The notes under the pieces: model-generated
Database searches by the model: none
What the model was told of the DNA's origin: nothing
Seen by the model: the letters and a program-made list of their open reading frames with translations, nothing else
Source of the DNA: Schizochytrium sp. CCTCC M209059
Taxonomy: Eukaryota > Sar > Bigyra > Thraustochytrida > Thraustochytriidae
DNA length: 59,481 nucleotides
Direction of reading: 5' to 3'
Assembly: GCA_000818945.1 (NCBI GenBank)
Contig: KN805401.1
Coordinates: 258,488 to 317,968, forward strand
Made by a program: the position numbers and the translations under genes
In this document: positions 20,883 through 31,455 of the stretch, one piece after another
Layout: each line of letters begins with the position of its first letter
Position numbering within the stretch: position 1 is the stretch's first letter

Positions 20883-22580
20883 CTATGCTGATTTGACACT
20901 CTCCACGCCACAAATGCGAAACAGCTCCGAGTGTTGCCTTCGATGGATTGCCAGGTGCTCCGGGAGGATTGTTGACCCATCTTCAGTAAAAATCGTATCC
21001 ACAGAACGAAAGGATCTCATCACTCCAATAGGGTTAGACACAACCGTAAGGACGTGGCATCTATTTGGATCCTGTCCGTCTTCCACAATAAGATGTCCAT
21101 ACACGAGCGTGCAGTCAGTGATAGGCTCGGAAGTCCCACTTGGTTCAATTTTGACAGCCTTCTTCACGTGACGAGAGCTTTCGAGCCCCGTGCTGAAAGC
21201 CAAAACGTAGCATTGGACAGGTGTCGCCTCCTGAAACATATCGCGCACGTGAGGGGTGAGAACGAATGCCTGCGGATACAACTGTTTGGCCTGTTTTGTT
21301 GCCAGCAAAGGAATCTCCACGCTCCCTTGCGAGTCTTGTTCTGTGAATCTCAAGAGTTCAACATCAATGTCGAGGTCTCCAAGCACATTGGCATCCAAAA
21401 GTGACGTCAAAACTTCGATTTCCCGCTTCACTCCGGGTATGAGAACTCCGTCGTCCTTATCAAATGCCATAATGCTCGTGAGGTGCTGCCAAAAACGATC
21501 GCACAGAACCCTGGCAGGTAGAGGAACATCGACCGTTTCGCCGCGCATGTTGAACCGTTTGCACGCGCTGAGCGGGCCTTGTGGAAGTCGCTGGTGCCGC
21601 AACGTCACATTCAAGCCCTGCGTTGTGCGAAACCCTGGAGTGTCGGTCCAGAATGTCGACGTGTGCACCAAACCGACAACGTGCTCGATGCAGCCCAAAA
21701 CGCCTGCCTGCAACGCGACCGCGCGCTCGTGCTCATCTTCATTGAGGGCCTCGACTTGTTCTGCGGCAGGGACGAAGAACTTGCGCACAAAGTCCTTGTG
21801 CCTGCGGATTTGCTCGCGCAAAAGTCTGTTTTCGCGGGACAAATCCACGTTGCCCGCGTATCGTAAGGCGTCGATTTCGAGCTCGAGCTCTGCGATGCGC
21901 TCAAGGAAAAGATTCTGCTCCTCCTCTAGAGCAGAATTTAGCTCTCGCAGGTTCACTACTTCTGTGCGTCTCTTTCGTCTGCTCCGACGACTCGCTGCAG
22001 CGTTTCGTTCTTTGAGCGTCGAAAGACTTTCATCTTCAGTGACATCTGTCGTTTCTTGTTTGTTCTTGGCCGCGGCCTTATTCGACGCAGAGTCTTCGCC
22101 GCCGTCATCAAGCCTTTTCTGGGCCCCATGCTGGGCCATGTTTCCGGTTTTAGCGACGGCTTTGCTTTTGACGGCAGCCTTTTTGCCCTTGGCTTTGCCC
22201 ATGGTGTCGTCGTTCTTGGCTCTGTTGGTGTGCCTACGCGAGCCGTCGCTCGCCGTTCTGGACGCCGCAGCGGGCGACGTCGAGGTTGTCGACGAGGTTG
22301 ACGACGTGATGCCACGGCTCGCCAGCGCCGCCGTTCGCTCTGCGTCGAGTGTCTCTGCAGCCGCCGCAAGGAGCGCGGCGTCTGGACGGCCGCGCGCCGC
22401 GCGGGCGAGCGGCTCAACGCCGTCCGTCTCCGTTGGCTCCCTCAGGTCGAGGTCCAGGTCGAGGTCCCAGTCCAGGTCGAGCCCAGTGGCGAGGTCCAGG
22501 TCGTCGTCCAGACCGAGCTCGAGCCCGAGCTCCATCTCCGTACCCTCCACGGGGCCGGCCTCGGCCCCATCGCGCGTCAT
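20883..22580 (-). CDS. bZIP protein A with family C-terminal domain
   Basis: 565 aa, first and most distal of the seven-gene array. Probably a nuclear, DNA-binding dimer. Seen: an acidic Asp/Leu/Glu stretch at 17-50 that could activate transcription; a Lys/Ala-rich basic part at 118-175; a bZIP with basic region NAAASRRSRRKRR (193-205), where the usual NxxAA core has Ser in the second Ala position; leucine heptads from 211 to about 262, including the family hinge YAGNVDLSREN; then the family C-terminal region with GLVHTSTFW, a YPQAFVL block and, near the end, the RCH signature (NRCHVLTVVSNP). The tail is shorter and more diverged than in genes C-E. Single exon, ATG start, no other Met upstream in a better context. 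Target genes and ligand unknown. Confidence 0.85.
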   Translation of the reverse strand: MTRDGAEAGPVEGTEMELGLELGLDDDLDLATGLDLDWDLDLDLDLREPTETDGVEPLARAARGRPDAALLAAAAETLDAERTAALASRGITSSTSSTTSTSPAAASRTASDGSRRHTNRAKNDDTMGKAKGKKAAVKSKAVAKTGNMAQHGAQKRLDDGGEDSASNKAAAKNKQETTDVTEDESLSTLKERNAAASRRSRRKRRTEVVNLRELNSALEEEQNLFLERIAELELEIDALRYAGNVDLSRENRLLREQIRRHKDFVRKFFVPAAEQVEALNEDEHERAVALQAGVLGCIEHVVGLVHTSTFWTDTPGFRTTQGLNVTLRHQRLPQGPLSACKRFNMRGETVDVPLPARVLCDRFWQHLTSIMAFDKDDGVLIPGVKREIEVLTSLLDANVLGDLDIDVELLRFTEQDSQGSVEIPLLATKQAKQLYPQAFVLTPHVRDMFQEATPVQCYVLAFSTGLESSRHVKKAVKIEPSGTSEPITDCTLVYGHLIVEDGQDPNRCHVLTVVSNPIGVMRSFRSVDTIFTEDGSTILPEHLAIHRRQHSELFRICGVESVKSA

Positions 22581-25124
22581 TATGCGCGCGAACCTCTTCT
22601 TCTCCTCGCCTCGCCGCGCCTCGTCGCGCCGCGCTTCGTGTTGCCTCGGATGCCGTCGATCCGGGTCTGCTTTCGTTCGGCGCCTGTGAAAAAAAAGGAA
22701 GCGATTCGCAGGCTTATCCTACATGCATACGACTGGACCACGCCTGGATGGACGTCAACTGTACGCTTGCGTCTCTGCTGCAGCTTGGGTCACCCGCTGC
22801 CGGCAGGAGCAGTAGCTGGCTAGCAAGAGAATTGCTGCGATGAGGATGGATGAAATAGGCGCAAGGAGAACAAACCTGAGTCCTCTGTGGCTTGCGTTGC
22901 GATTCTGATCGGCAGGGTTTGAGGCGACTGCGAGAATGCATCTCGCGTATGTCACATACTCGTTAGCTGTCACAAGGAGTGGAAAAAGTTCCACTTGCTT
23001 GCAGAGCGAATCAAGAGGTAGTGGACGACCTCTACAGAGGTCCGTCCGCCTTCGATCTATCACACTCCGCATTGCTGAACGACAATGAAAACCGCACCAG
23101 CAGACATAGTCAGAGGTGCAGACTGCGACCGACACCCACGCGCGTGTACCCGTACCCCAGAGGATAATCTGTATGTAGTGTAGTACAACCCTAGTCATCA
23201 TGCATTGGCCATCTGGCAAGCTAACGTGTTACTCCTTCGTCGAGGCGATTTTCAAGACAGGAGTGATCAGAAAGGTCAACGCTTGCATTTGCATGCACTA
23301 TAAAGCTTGTCTTCGCACATGCACCAAGTGCCGATCAATCTACGTCAGACACTGGCACAAGCTTCTTTCACCATCCAGATTTTGGCCTTTCCCATATCTT
23401 GATAGAAATATAGCGGCAACTTTGACCTCCGCTTATATAATCAGGGGAGGTGCTGTTCCAGGTTACATGGAGTCTGGTCTCGGCCTCGCCGGAGATTCTC
23501 AGTCTCTGTCAAGAAAACCTGCGAAAGCAATTTCCTCAAGACTAGATCATTTGAATTGTATCGGTTTCAATGCACTCGAGACATCTTGTAGTACCTTTGT
23601 AGCAAGTGCGATCGTCCTTTGTTTTTCCTTTGGAAACATCAAGTTGAGAATCATTTGAAATTGCAATTTTGAACAAGGGCCCTACCTTTCTGTTCAGTTC
23701 TAAGCAGGCACCATATCCACTTCATCTAATTTTCTCAGTTGCTTCGGTAATAAAATTGGTCCCATTTGCCTTCAGCATCTGCACGCTCTCCCGCCACACC
23801 GAGTGTTTGACCTCCTGAAGATGATCCTCTATGGCCCACAAAGCATTTCTCGACTACCCGGTCGGCGGCACCTTTTGCTCGAGGAAATGCCGTAGTCTCT
23901 CTTTTGTTTTTGATACATTCGAAAACGACACAGTATTCAGCGCTTGCCGGGGCCATTTTGCGCCATCAGAACGATAAGACGAGTTTGTAGCTGTGTCCGG
24001 CAAAAGACGTCGCGTCAGTGCACCAGTGCTCAGAACAGCAGCTGGAAGCTGGTTCGTGCTTGCGTGAACGAGCGTCTCAAGAGCGCAGTCGTCTTCTTTC
24101 CGCAAAATCGAACATGATTCTAAGCTGTCATCGCAATCTCGAGACCGAAGTGAGTTCCGTGCGATACCTAAATTATCGCGCTGGGCGTACTACACCGTCT
24201 CAAAGACCTGTAAGGCCTTGGCGACTGCTCTCTTTCGTGTCGTTTCCACCGCACGTGTCCAATTCTTGAAGTAGATCGTCGTAGAACCTTAGTTCTGATT
24301 CCTTATTTCCTAAGACTACCTGCAATCTGTACATCAATTCTCTTTCCGCCGGACTTGTAAACTGGCTATGCTCCTCAGTAATTCGACTCTTCAACCTATG
24401 AGAATTTGCCAGAATCCTAGTGCGGATTGCTGTCAAAAAAAAATCCTTGATCAGAAGGGAAGGACGGAACTTTCGACATTTAGCACAGAATAAGGGAATG
24501 GCCGAAATCCGGAGGACACGCAAAGTATGTTAAGCTAATAAGGGAATGGACGACATCAGGAGGGGCAGCGAAGTAGGTTAAAAGGGAGAAGGCCGGAATC
24601 GAGAAGGAAGAACTCGGAGAAGAATAGATGCCGAAATTTGGAGAGAGAAAAAGTACAACCAACAATGTGTGGGTGCTTCTCACGCACTGAAATCGAGCGG
24701 ATTTGCACGATACAAGTATCCCCGTCGTTCGAACAAAAGTCGCGGGACGGAGGAAAGCATGCAGCGATTCACCACTCAAGAAGAAGGGAAGCTACCCTTA
24801 TGGAGCAATGCAGCAATAGCTTGACTCGGCAGTAGAACTGAGATTGCAAAATACGCAATTGATCTCCGCCACAGAACTTGAAATACGACTCGACGACAAG
24901 CAAATCTCGCAGCGTGCAATAGGTGTTGACCAGCAGTTATTGTCATATGTTATCTAGTTCTGTTACAGTTTGAGGAGGTCGAGGGCGCGTTGCACTCACG
25001 CTGGGCAAGCAAAGTCAAAAGGCCCGGCCGCCCGGCCGCCCGGCCGCCTGGCCAGCCAGCCAGCCAGCCACTCTGCCCAGCCGGCAATGGCTTTCACCCT
25101 TAGTGAGTAAGACAATAGCTGTTT
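22581..25124. other. intergenic region between bZIP A and bZIP B
   Basis: 2.5 kb without an intact gene. It includes the GC-rich leader of gene A, a 48-bp near-duplication around AGGGAATGG (24492 and 24540), and the GGCCGCCC/CCAG tract at 25022-25070. Minus-strand frames between 24460 and 23542 read like consecutive pieces of a broken protein (see findings). Confidence 0.5.
25022..25070. repeat. GGCCGCCC and CCAG simple repeats
   Basis: Three to four copies of a GGCCGCCC unit run into five CCAG units, 55 bases beyond the stop codon of gene B. Confidence 0.85.
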
Positions 25125-26717
25125 TCAGAGGTAGTTTGTGTCTGTGCTGCCCGAAGTGGAGGCCTCGGAGCTTCTTGCGCCCAATTTTGCAGCAGCTTTC
25201 TGTTCTGCCTTGATAATTTGCGAATTTGCGATGTGCTTCTCAACAACCAAGCATTGATACTCGAGAAAACGCTCGATGTTGGGGCTCAATCCGTTCTCCT
25301 CGTCAGGGTGCATCAGAGATTGTGCATCCATGAGGTGCGACATGTGCCCGAGAGCAGAACTGAAGATAAGCGTGATGTGACACCTTGGCGGGTTTTCCTC
25401 CAAAGGAGTCACCAACCAGCCCCAAAACAAACCCGTGCTAGGCGGCACATCGCGTGTCTCCGAGCTTGGAATGAGCTGCACCTGGTGTAAAGACTTGGTG
25501 ATTTCGGCGCTGCTTACCACATAACATCTCTCCGTACCCTCGGGCAGACAGTCGTAGGTCGCACGCAATACAGCGTTATCTTCATTATCGTCCTTTGGCA
25601 GGTGGGCACGCGGGACCAGAACCTTGCAAGCACGTGTGGCGCTGCAGACCATAGAATGCATTAAAGTCTCGCTGCCATCTTCGCCCACTTTAACTTCCGA
25701 GTAGCGGCTCATAGACAAACGGTCTCCAACGGTTTTCTCGAGCTCAGGTTGGCCCTCAAAGACCCGATACGACTCGACCTTACGCTTAAAGCCATCGTCC
25801 CAGTCGCGCTCATGGATTGACTTTTTGTTCTCTGGATCGCATTCCGCTTGCCAAAGTGACTCGGAGAAAAAGTGTGCGGAACCAGGAATGTCGCAAAAAT
25901 CGACACGACAAGTCCAACGCTTGACCTCTTCAGGCGGTGCGTGTTCAGGTAGCAGCTGATGCCGCGGAAACGCGGTGATCCCCGTGGCGGAGTGCAGCGT
26001 GTTCAGCGGCCTCCATGTCGCAGAGGTATGCGCGAGACCGATGATTTGGCTCAGATTGTCGTCGATTGAGGTTTCCAAAAGGCGCAAACGCTCCTCCGGA
26101 AGCACGTCCGGAGCTTCTGTCGTTGCGCGGATGATCCTTGCGATCGAGGCCTTGTGTTTCCTGATCTCTGCGCGAAGGAGCTCGTTCTCGCGGGCAATGT
26201 CGTTGACGCCGGCGTGTTTGAGTGCGCCGAGCTGGAGCTGAAGCTCGGCAATGCGCTCCAGATAAACATCCCGCGCCTCCTCGAGCTCTTCGTTGCGCTT
26301 GCGCAGGTTATCGACGGCCGCCTTGCGCTTCCTGCGGCTTCGGCGACAGGCTTCTGCGTTGCGCTGCTTGCGGCTGGCATTTTTGCCGGCGGCGCGGGGC
26401 GCTCCCGCCTCGTTGCCTCCGACTTCGCCGCCGCTCCCGCTGTTGTCGTCGTCGTCGTCGTCGTCGTCGTCGTTGTCCTCGCCGTAGTCGCCGGCGCGCC
26501 CGGCCCCTGGGCTCCCCGCCTCGCTGCTCCCGCTGACCTTGCTCCTGGCCTCGCTGCCGCTGCAGCTGCTGTGGGGGTCCTCCATAAATATCGCCGCCAT
26601 CGCGTCCTTGTCGCGCGCCGCGCCGCCCTTCTGCGCGTACGCGGCCGCGAGGTACCCGGAGAGCGCGGCCTGGCCCCCGTGCAGGGCCATCATCCCCATC
26701 TTCGCCATCTCCGCCAT
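25125..26717 (-). CDS. bZIP protein B with family C-terminal domain
   Basis: 530 aa. Seen: a Met/Ala-rich start; an unbroken run of Asp at about 82-91 (GTC repeats at 26445-26475); basic region RNAEACRRSRRKRKA (119-133) with Cys in the second Ala position of the NxxAA core; heptads 138-190 with hinge HAGVNDIAREN; family block IGLAHTSATW; VLVPRAH; and the C-terminal RCH signature (PRCHITLIFSS). The zipper is closest to gene G, not to its neighbours C-E. The start ATG lies only 27 bases from an assembly gap and the frame remains open up to the gap, so the true N-terminus could be longer. Predicted nuclear transcription factor; DNA target unknown. Confidence 0.83.
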   Translation of the reverse strand: MAEMAKMGMMALHGGQAALSGYLAAAYAQKGGAARDKDAMAAIFMEDPHSSCSGSEARSKVSGSSEAGSPGAGRAGDYGEDNDDDDDDDDDNSGSGGEVGGNEAGAPRAAGKNASRKQRNAEACRRSRRKRKAAVDNLRKRNEELEEARDVYLERIAELQLQLGALKHAGVNDIARENELLRAEIRKHKASIARIIRATTEAPDVLPEERLRLLETSIDDNLSQIIGLAHTSATWRPLNTLHSATGITAFPRHQLLPEHAPPEEVKRWTCRVDFCDIPGSAHFFSESLWQAECDPENKKSIHERDWDDGFKRKVESYRVFEGQPELEKTVGDRLSMSRYSEVKVGEDGSETLMHSMVCSATRACKVLVPRAHLPKDDNEDNAVLRATYDCLPEGTERCYVVSSAEITKSLHQVQLIPSSETRDVPPSTGLFWGWLVTPLEENPPRCHITLIFSSALGHMSHLMDAQSLMHPDEENGLSPNIERFLEYQCLVVEKHIANSQIIKAEQKAAAKLGARSSEASTSGSTDTNYL

Positions 26718-26743
26718 CGCCGCGCCCGCCGCGATACCGCGCG

Positions 26744-27627
26744 NNNNNNNNNNNNNNNNNNNNNNNNNNNNNNNNNNNNNNNNNNNNNNNNNNNNNNNNN
26801 NNNNNNNNNNNNNNNNNNNNNNNNNNNNNNNNNNNNNNNNNNNNNNNNNNNNNNNNNNNNNNNNNNNNNNNNNNNNNNNNNNNNNNNNNNNNNNNNNNNN
26901 NNNNNNNNNNNNNNNNNNNNNNNNNNNNNNNNNNNNNNNNNNNNNNNNNNNNNNNNNNNNNNNNNNNNNNNNNNNNNNNNNNNNNNNNNNNNNNNNNNNN
27001 NNNNNNNNNNNNNNNNNNNNNNNNNNNNNNNNNNNNNNNNNNNNNNNNNNNNNNNNNNNNNNNNNNNNNNNNNNNNNNNNNNNNNNNNNNNNNNNNNNNN
27101 NNNNNNNNNNNNNNNNNNNNNNNNNNNNNNNNNNNNNNNNNNNNNNNNNNNNNNNNNNNNNNNNNNNNNNNNNNNNNNNNNNNNNNNNNNNNNNNNNNNN
27201 NNNNNNNNNNNNNNNNNNNNNNNNNNNNNNNNNNNNNNNNNNNNNNNNNNNNNNNNNNNNNNNNNNNNNNNNNNNNNNNNNNNNNNNNNNNNNNNNNNNN
27301 NNNNNNNNNNNNNNNNNNNNNNNNNNNNNNNNNNNNNNNNNNNNNNNNNNNNNNNNNNNNNNNNNNNNNNNNNNNNNNNNNNNNNNNNNNNNNNNNNNNN
27401 NNNNNNNNNNNNNNNNNNNNNNNNNNNNNNNNNNNNNNNNNNNNNNNNNNNNNNNNNNNNNNNNNNNNNNNNNNNNNNNNNNNNNNNNNNNNNNNNNNNN
27501 NNNNNNNNNNNNNNNNNNNNNNNNNNNNNNNNNNNNNNNNNNNNNNNNNNNNNNNNNNNNNNNNNNNNNNNNNNNNNNNNNNNNNNNNNNNNNNNNNNNN
27601 NNNNNNNNNNNNNNNNNNNNNNNNNNN
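26744..27627. other. assembly gap (884 N)
   Basis: Undetermined bases, bounded by a CG-rich edge on the left and a run of C on the right, the usual setting for a sequencing drop-out. It lies in the upstream region of bZIP gene B and may hide part of its N-terminus or leader. Confidence 0.99.
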
Positions 27628-28518
27628 CCCCCCCCCCCCGCCTGCGCCGTTTGTTAGTGGTTTTCTTTCGAGTACAACAACAAGCATCATGCGGACGTTG
27701 GGATGTGCGTCGACGAGGAACGTAGGCCCCTTGTGCAGGCAAATAAGCCTCCTCGGTATCTTCCAAGCAACCGCCGTCGCTACCTCCGCTTCCGCTGGAG
27801 CGAACGCTGACCTCTCTAGCCAAAAAGGAAGCGATGCGCTCGGACAAAAGCATATTCTTGTTTTGCAGAAAGGAAAGAAACGAGAACTCTTTTCTCCAAC
27901 CCTGGCTCGACTCGGTCTCATGCCGCCTCGCCTCGTCCAGGCGGGCCCCGATCGGCCTTCTGACAGCTCGTCTAGCCTCGACTGTACCATTCCACGAGTC
28001 TCGACCGTGTCTTTGGTCTTTATCATGCAACTGGTCTTGACCAGACAATGTGGCTGCACCAACCTAGGCTACACCAAGCAGCTGACCGCGCGTAGTGCAG
28101 GCATGAGACAGTGCGTCTGATCGAACAGAGAATGTCTAACAATGAAGCCACTTGATACTTTTGGAAGAAAAGGTGAGTGCAAACCACATCAGATCGGCAT
28201 TGCAATGGTTCGCGGGCCAATCGAGAGACTTGCCGAGACGATCGATGACATCAAAATCGTGGATCTTGCTCCATGCCATGCAAAAAGAAAGCGTGATCAG
28301 AATCCTACGGGAGACTCCAAGGTTTGGGCTACGCTTTGGAGACAAGGTTCGACATTCCTTCGCCCGTTTCTCCGTTCGTCTGTTCGTCCGCCGGCCCGCC
28401 CGTCGGTCATAATAAGCTTCACGTGGACTACCGACATCCTGTGGCGCCGTTGATCCCGACTGCACCAGTTCCTCATTGACATTTTCGACTTTGGCATGTG
28501 CAGCATATCGCGAACCAT
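27628..28518. other. spacer between gap and bZIP C
   Basis: Starts with a C12 run; the rest is unique sequence with only short open frames. TTCGTC/CGTCC repeats near 28365-28410. Nothing recognised. Confidence 0.5.
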
Positions 28519-29859
28519 TCATCCATTTATCTCCTCTTCTCGGCCAGATGCAGCGCAAGACTCTCGGGCGCGTTGACGTGCCTTCTTTACGCTGCCATTC
28601 CAAAACATTTCCGAGCGATAAATGAGATCCTGGCGGAACATGTCTGTAATGGTCCCATCATCATTGACTGGACAAGCGCTGTCACCGCGTGAATCGGCAT
28701 AAAACGTAATTGGCATCGAAGAGACGCTCACGATGTGACATTCGTCGCCACACAGGGTAGGAACAATAGCGTTGCCGGAGATGACCGAAGATTGCGGCCG
28801 ACGGTACTCTGGTTCCTCGCCCGCGGCGGGAACAATCTTGGCACGCTCGAGATCCTTGCTCAGCTCTGTAAAAGCGATGATTTGACAATCTTCCGCCTCG
28901 GGTGAAAGCGCCGCTCGAATCTCCTCCAGCTCTGGCCTTTCAGGTCCTGCGCAAACAAAGGCACGAGGAAACAGCTTGCGCTGCGAGCGCGTGCTTGCAA
29001 TCCATGAACGTATTCGATTCGTGTCCGATGTCCCAGAAGTCGCTTCACGACCACTACCACAACGGCCACGTTGAGCGTCACTCGGACTCGAATCCGACTC
29101 TACGAGGTCATTGCCTTCTTCCTCCGAGTCGATTGCGGACTCGTTAATTTCGCAGATCTCCAAATCGTCCATGAGTAGACGCAAGGCCTCTGCATAATCG
29201 GGTGTCATGAAGCGCTTTACCTCGCACTTGCGCCCGAGTTGCTGGAGTCGGTTGTTCTCTGCGGTTCGCATCTTTTCCAAGTCGCCCACCAGCTTCCAGG
29301 CTTCATCAGCAAGGTATCCCGGTGCCACGTCGATGTTGTGGATTTCGGCACGAATGTTCAGACGCTTTACTTTGTGAGAGGGCGCGTTGTGCGGAAGGAC
29401 CTCGTACGAGAGCTGCATGCGAATGCCCCCGTCCAGCAAAAGAGGCTCAAGACTCCGCCACGATGTCGAGGTATGCATGAGGCCAATGACCTGGCCCATG
29501 CTGCTCTCAATGCCTGTCTTGAGCATACGGACGCGCTCCTCCAGCACCATATCCGGAGTTCCGTCCACGACATTCACAATTTCTTCAATGAATGCCCGAT
29601 GCTTGCGAATCTCCGCCCGTAAAAGTTGATTCTCCTTGTCAATATCGATGCAGTTATCGTGCCGCAGCGTGGACACCTCCATCTGAAGCTGCGCGATGCG
29701 CTCCAGGTACATTTCGCGATTTGCCTCGAGCTCTGCATTGCGCTGTCTCAGGTGCTGTACGTCGGCCTTGCGCTTGAGCCGACTGCGCCGGCACGCCTCC
29801 GCGTTCCGGTCGTCTCGCACGCGGGGTTGCCCCATCGCCTTCGCCGTCGCCGTCACCGG

Positions 29860-29895
<36 letters not shown>

Positions 29896-30288
29896 ACAAG
29901 AGCTCTTGGCCTCGCTGTGCACCTTGGAGGGCACTGTCCGGAAAGCCCTCGTCCTTGACTTTGGCCCGGGCGCCGACTCGGGCTCAACGTTTCGCGCAGC
30001 GCCGTCGTCCGCGCCAAAGATCAGGGCCGGGTCCGCGGCGATCGCGTCGACGTCCGCCGCCCCGCGCTCCGCCCGCCAGAGGTCCTCGCCGAGCTCCAGG
30101 CCGAGGTCGGCGCCGCGCGCTTGCCCTCGCCCGTCGCCGCGGTCGCCGCCATGCGCGCCGCCAATGTGCGCTTCCTCGGCCTCGCGCGCGAGCGCGTCGA
30201 GCTCTGCGTCGCTGCAGTCGTCCGCGCCGGCCTCCGCGCTCGCGAAGACGCCCGCCGCCAGCGCGTCCAGCGCGTCGAGCGCGTCCAT
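28519..30288 (-). CDS. bZIP protein C with family C-terminal domain
   Basis: 589 aa from the first in-frame ATG (MDALDALDALAAG); frames extending further upstream need a non-ATG start. Seen: an acidic/hydrophobic N-terminus (1-90) resembling an activation domain; a poly-Ala run at 132-143 encoded by a CTG-type repeat (29860-29895); basic region RNAEACRRSRLKRKA (161-175); heptads 180-232 with hinge HDNCIDIDKEN; then ERVRMLKTGIESSMGQ, GLMHTSTSW, a KRLNIRAEI block, a variable acidic Ser-rich section, RKLFPRAFVC, SPEAEDCQIIAFTELSKDLE and a final block with DECHIVSVSSMP, where Asp-Glu stands for the usual Arg before CH. Closest to genes D and E. Probably a nuclear transcription factor; the tail may sense a small molecule (inference). 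Confidence 0.87.
29860..29895. repeat. in-frame trinucleotide repeat coding poly-Ala in bZIP C
   Basis: Twelve GCT/CTG-type units, read as GCA/GCC-type alanine codons on the minus strand, placed in the linker between the acidic N-terminus and the bZIP. Confidence 0.85.
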
Positions 30289-31455
30289 CGCGCCGCTCTC
30301 GCCGCCGTCGTTGCCCGTCTGCTGCTCGTCGTCCTCGCGCGGCGGCCATTCATGCCGCCATCTCGACGCCCTGCGGCCGCTCTGCACGTCTCTCGCGACG
30401 CCGCTCCGCTCCGCGCTGCTCTGCGCTGCGCCTCCGCTCCGCGCTGCGCGGCTCCGCGCGGCCTCGCAGCGCGAGCGTCTCGTCTTCTCCGCCCGAGACG
30501 CGCCTCAGGGCCCAGGCAGCAGAGCAAGCTGGGACGACTCGCGCGCGCACACCCTCTCTCTCTGTGACAGACAGACACGCACGGTCTTGCGCAAGTGCCA
30601 CATCGAGATTGTCCTGCGCCTAGGTAGACAAGCACGGCGCCCGCCGCGCCAACAGAGGGCGTCGCAAGAATGCACGCCGGGCGCAGGATTGCGACAGGGG
30701 CTGCTTCGTTTCCTGGCTCCTGGCCGGCGGATCGAGCTTCGGGTTCGCCCGCGAGAAAAGTGGTGCGTGCGATCGTCGCGGACTCTCTCTGCCTTGGCCC
30801 TCTCTGCTGCCTTCTGCCGCACGCCCGAGAAAGAAGCCAAGGCCGGCCGGCCGCCGCGCCGAGGGATCGAGCGCGGGCTGCTGCGCGGCCACTTGGGCGG
30901 CGCCAGAGTGGAGGGGCGAAGCCGCGAGAGGATGCACGAGGCGCGGCAGGCAAAGGTCACTGGAAAGGGTCCCGAGAATACTGATATGATAGGTTTGCTG
31001 CGGTCGTGCATCCATGTGCAAGGCTATTTAGTACCAAATCTGGGCTACGGCTACGGCTACTCCGGGCCTTGGGAGGTGCGGCCAAGGTGGCTGTGCTGCT
31101 GCACAAGCTCCGGCAGAGTCTCGAGAAGCCCGGGTCGAGCTTGGCTTGAGCTTGGCTTTCGCGTGTCTTGAAGGGCGGATGGCTGGGGTGGGTGCAAAAG
31201 TGACTAGTCTATACCCCTAATCGAGGCCGGCCAACTGATTCAGTCGTACTAGCCGTGCCGCAAGTTCCTGGATTTGCTCCAACAATGGACCGGTATGCGA
31301 GCGCATCGCGCGCACCGCGTGACGTTAATGCTCTGCCGGTGGGTGACCACTGTCAAGGACGAAGCAGAGATTCGTTTGCAGTGACAGAGTCAGTGAGTGC
31401 AATGCCATTGCCAATTTCATACTTATACGTAATCAGAGGAGGTGGGTCAGGCTAC
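30289..31455. other. intergenic region between bZIP C and bZIP D
   Basis: 1.2 kb, GC-rich near the start of gene C. Long open frames on both strands are Arg/Ala/Ser-rich and lack any motif. A GGCTAC triplicate at 31046-31062 is the only small repeat noted. Confidence 0.5.
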
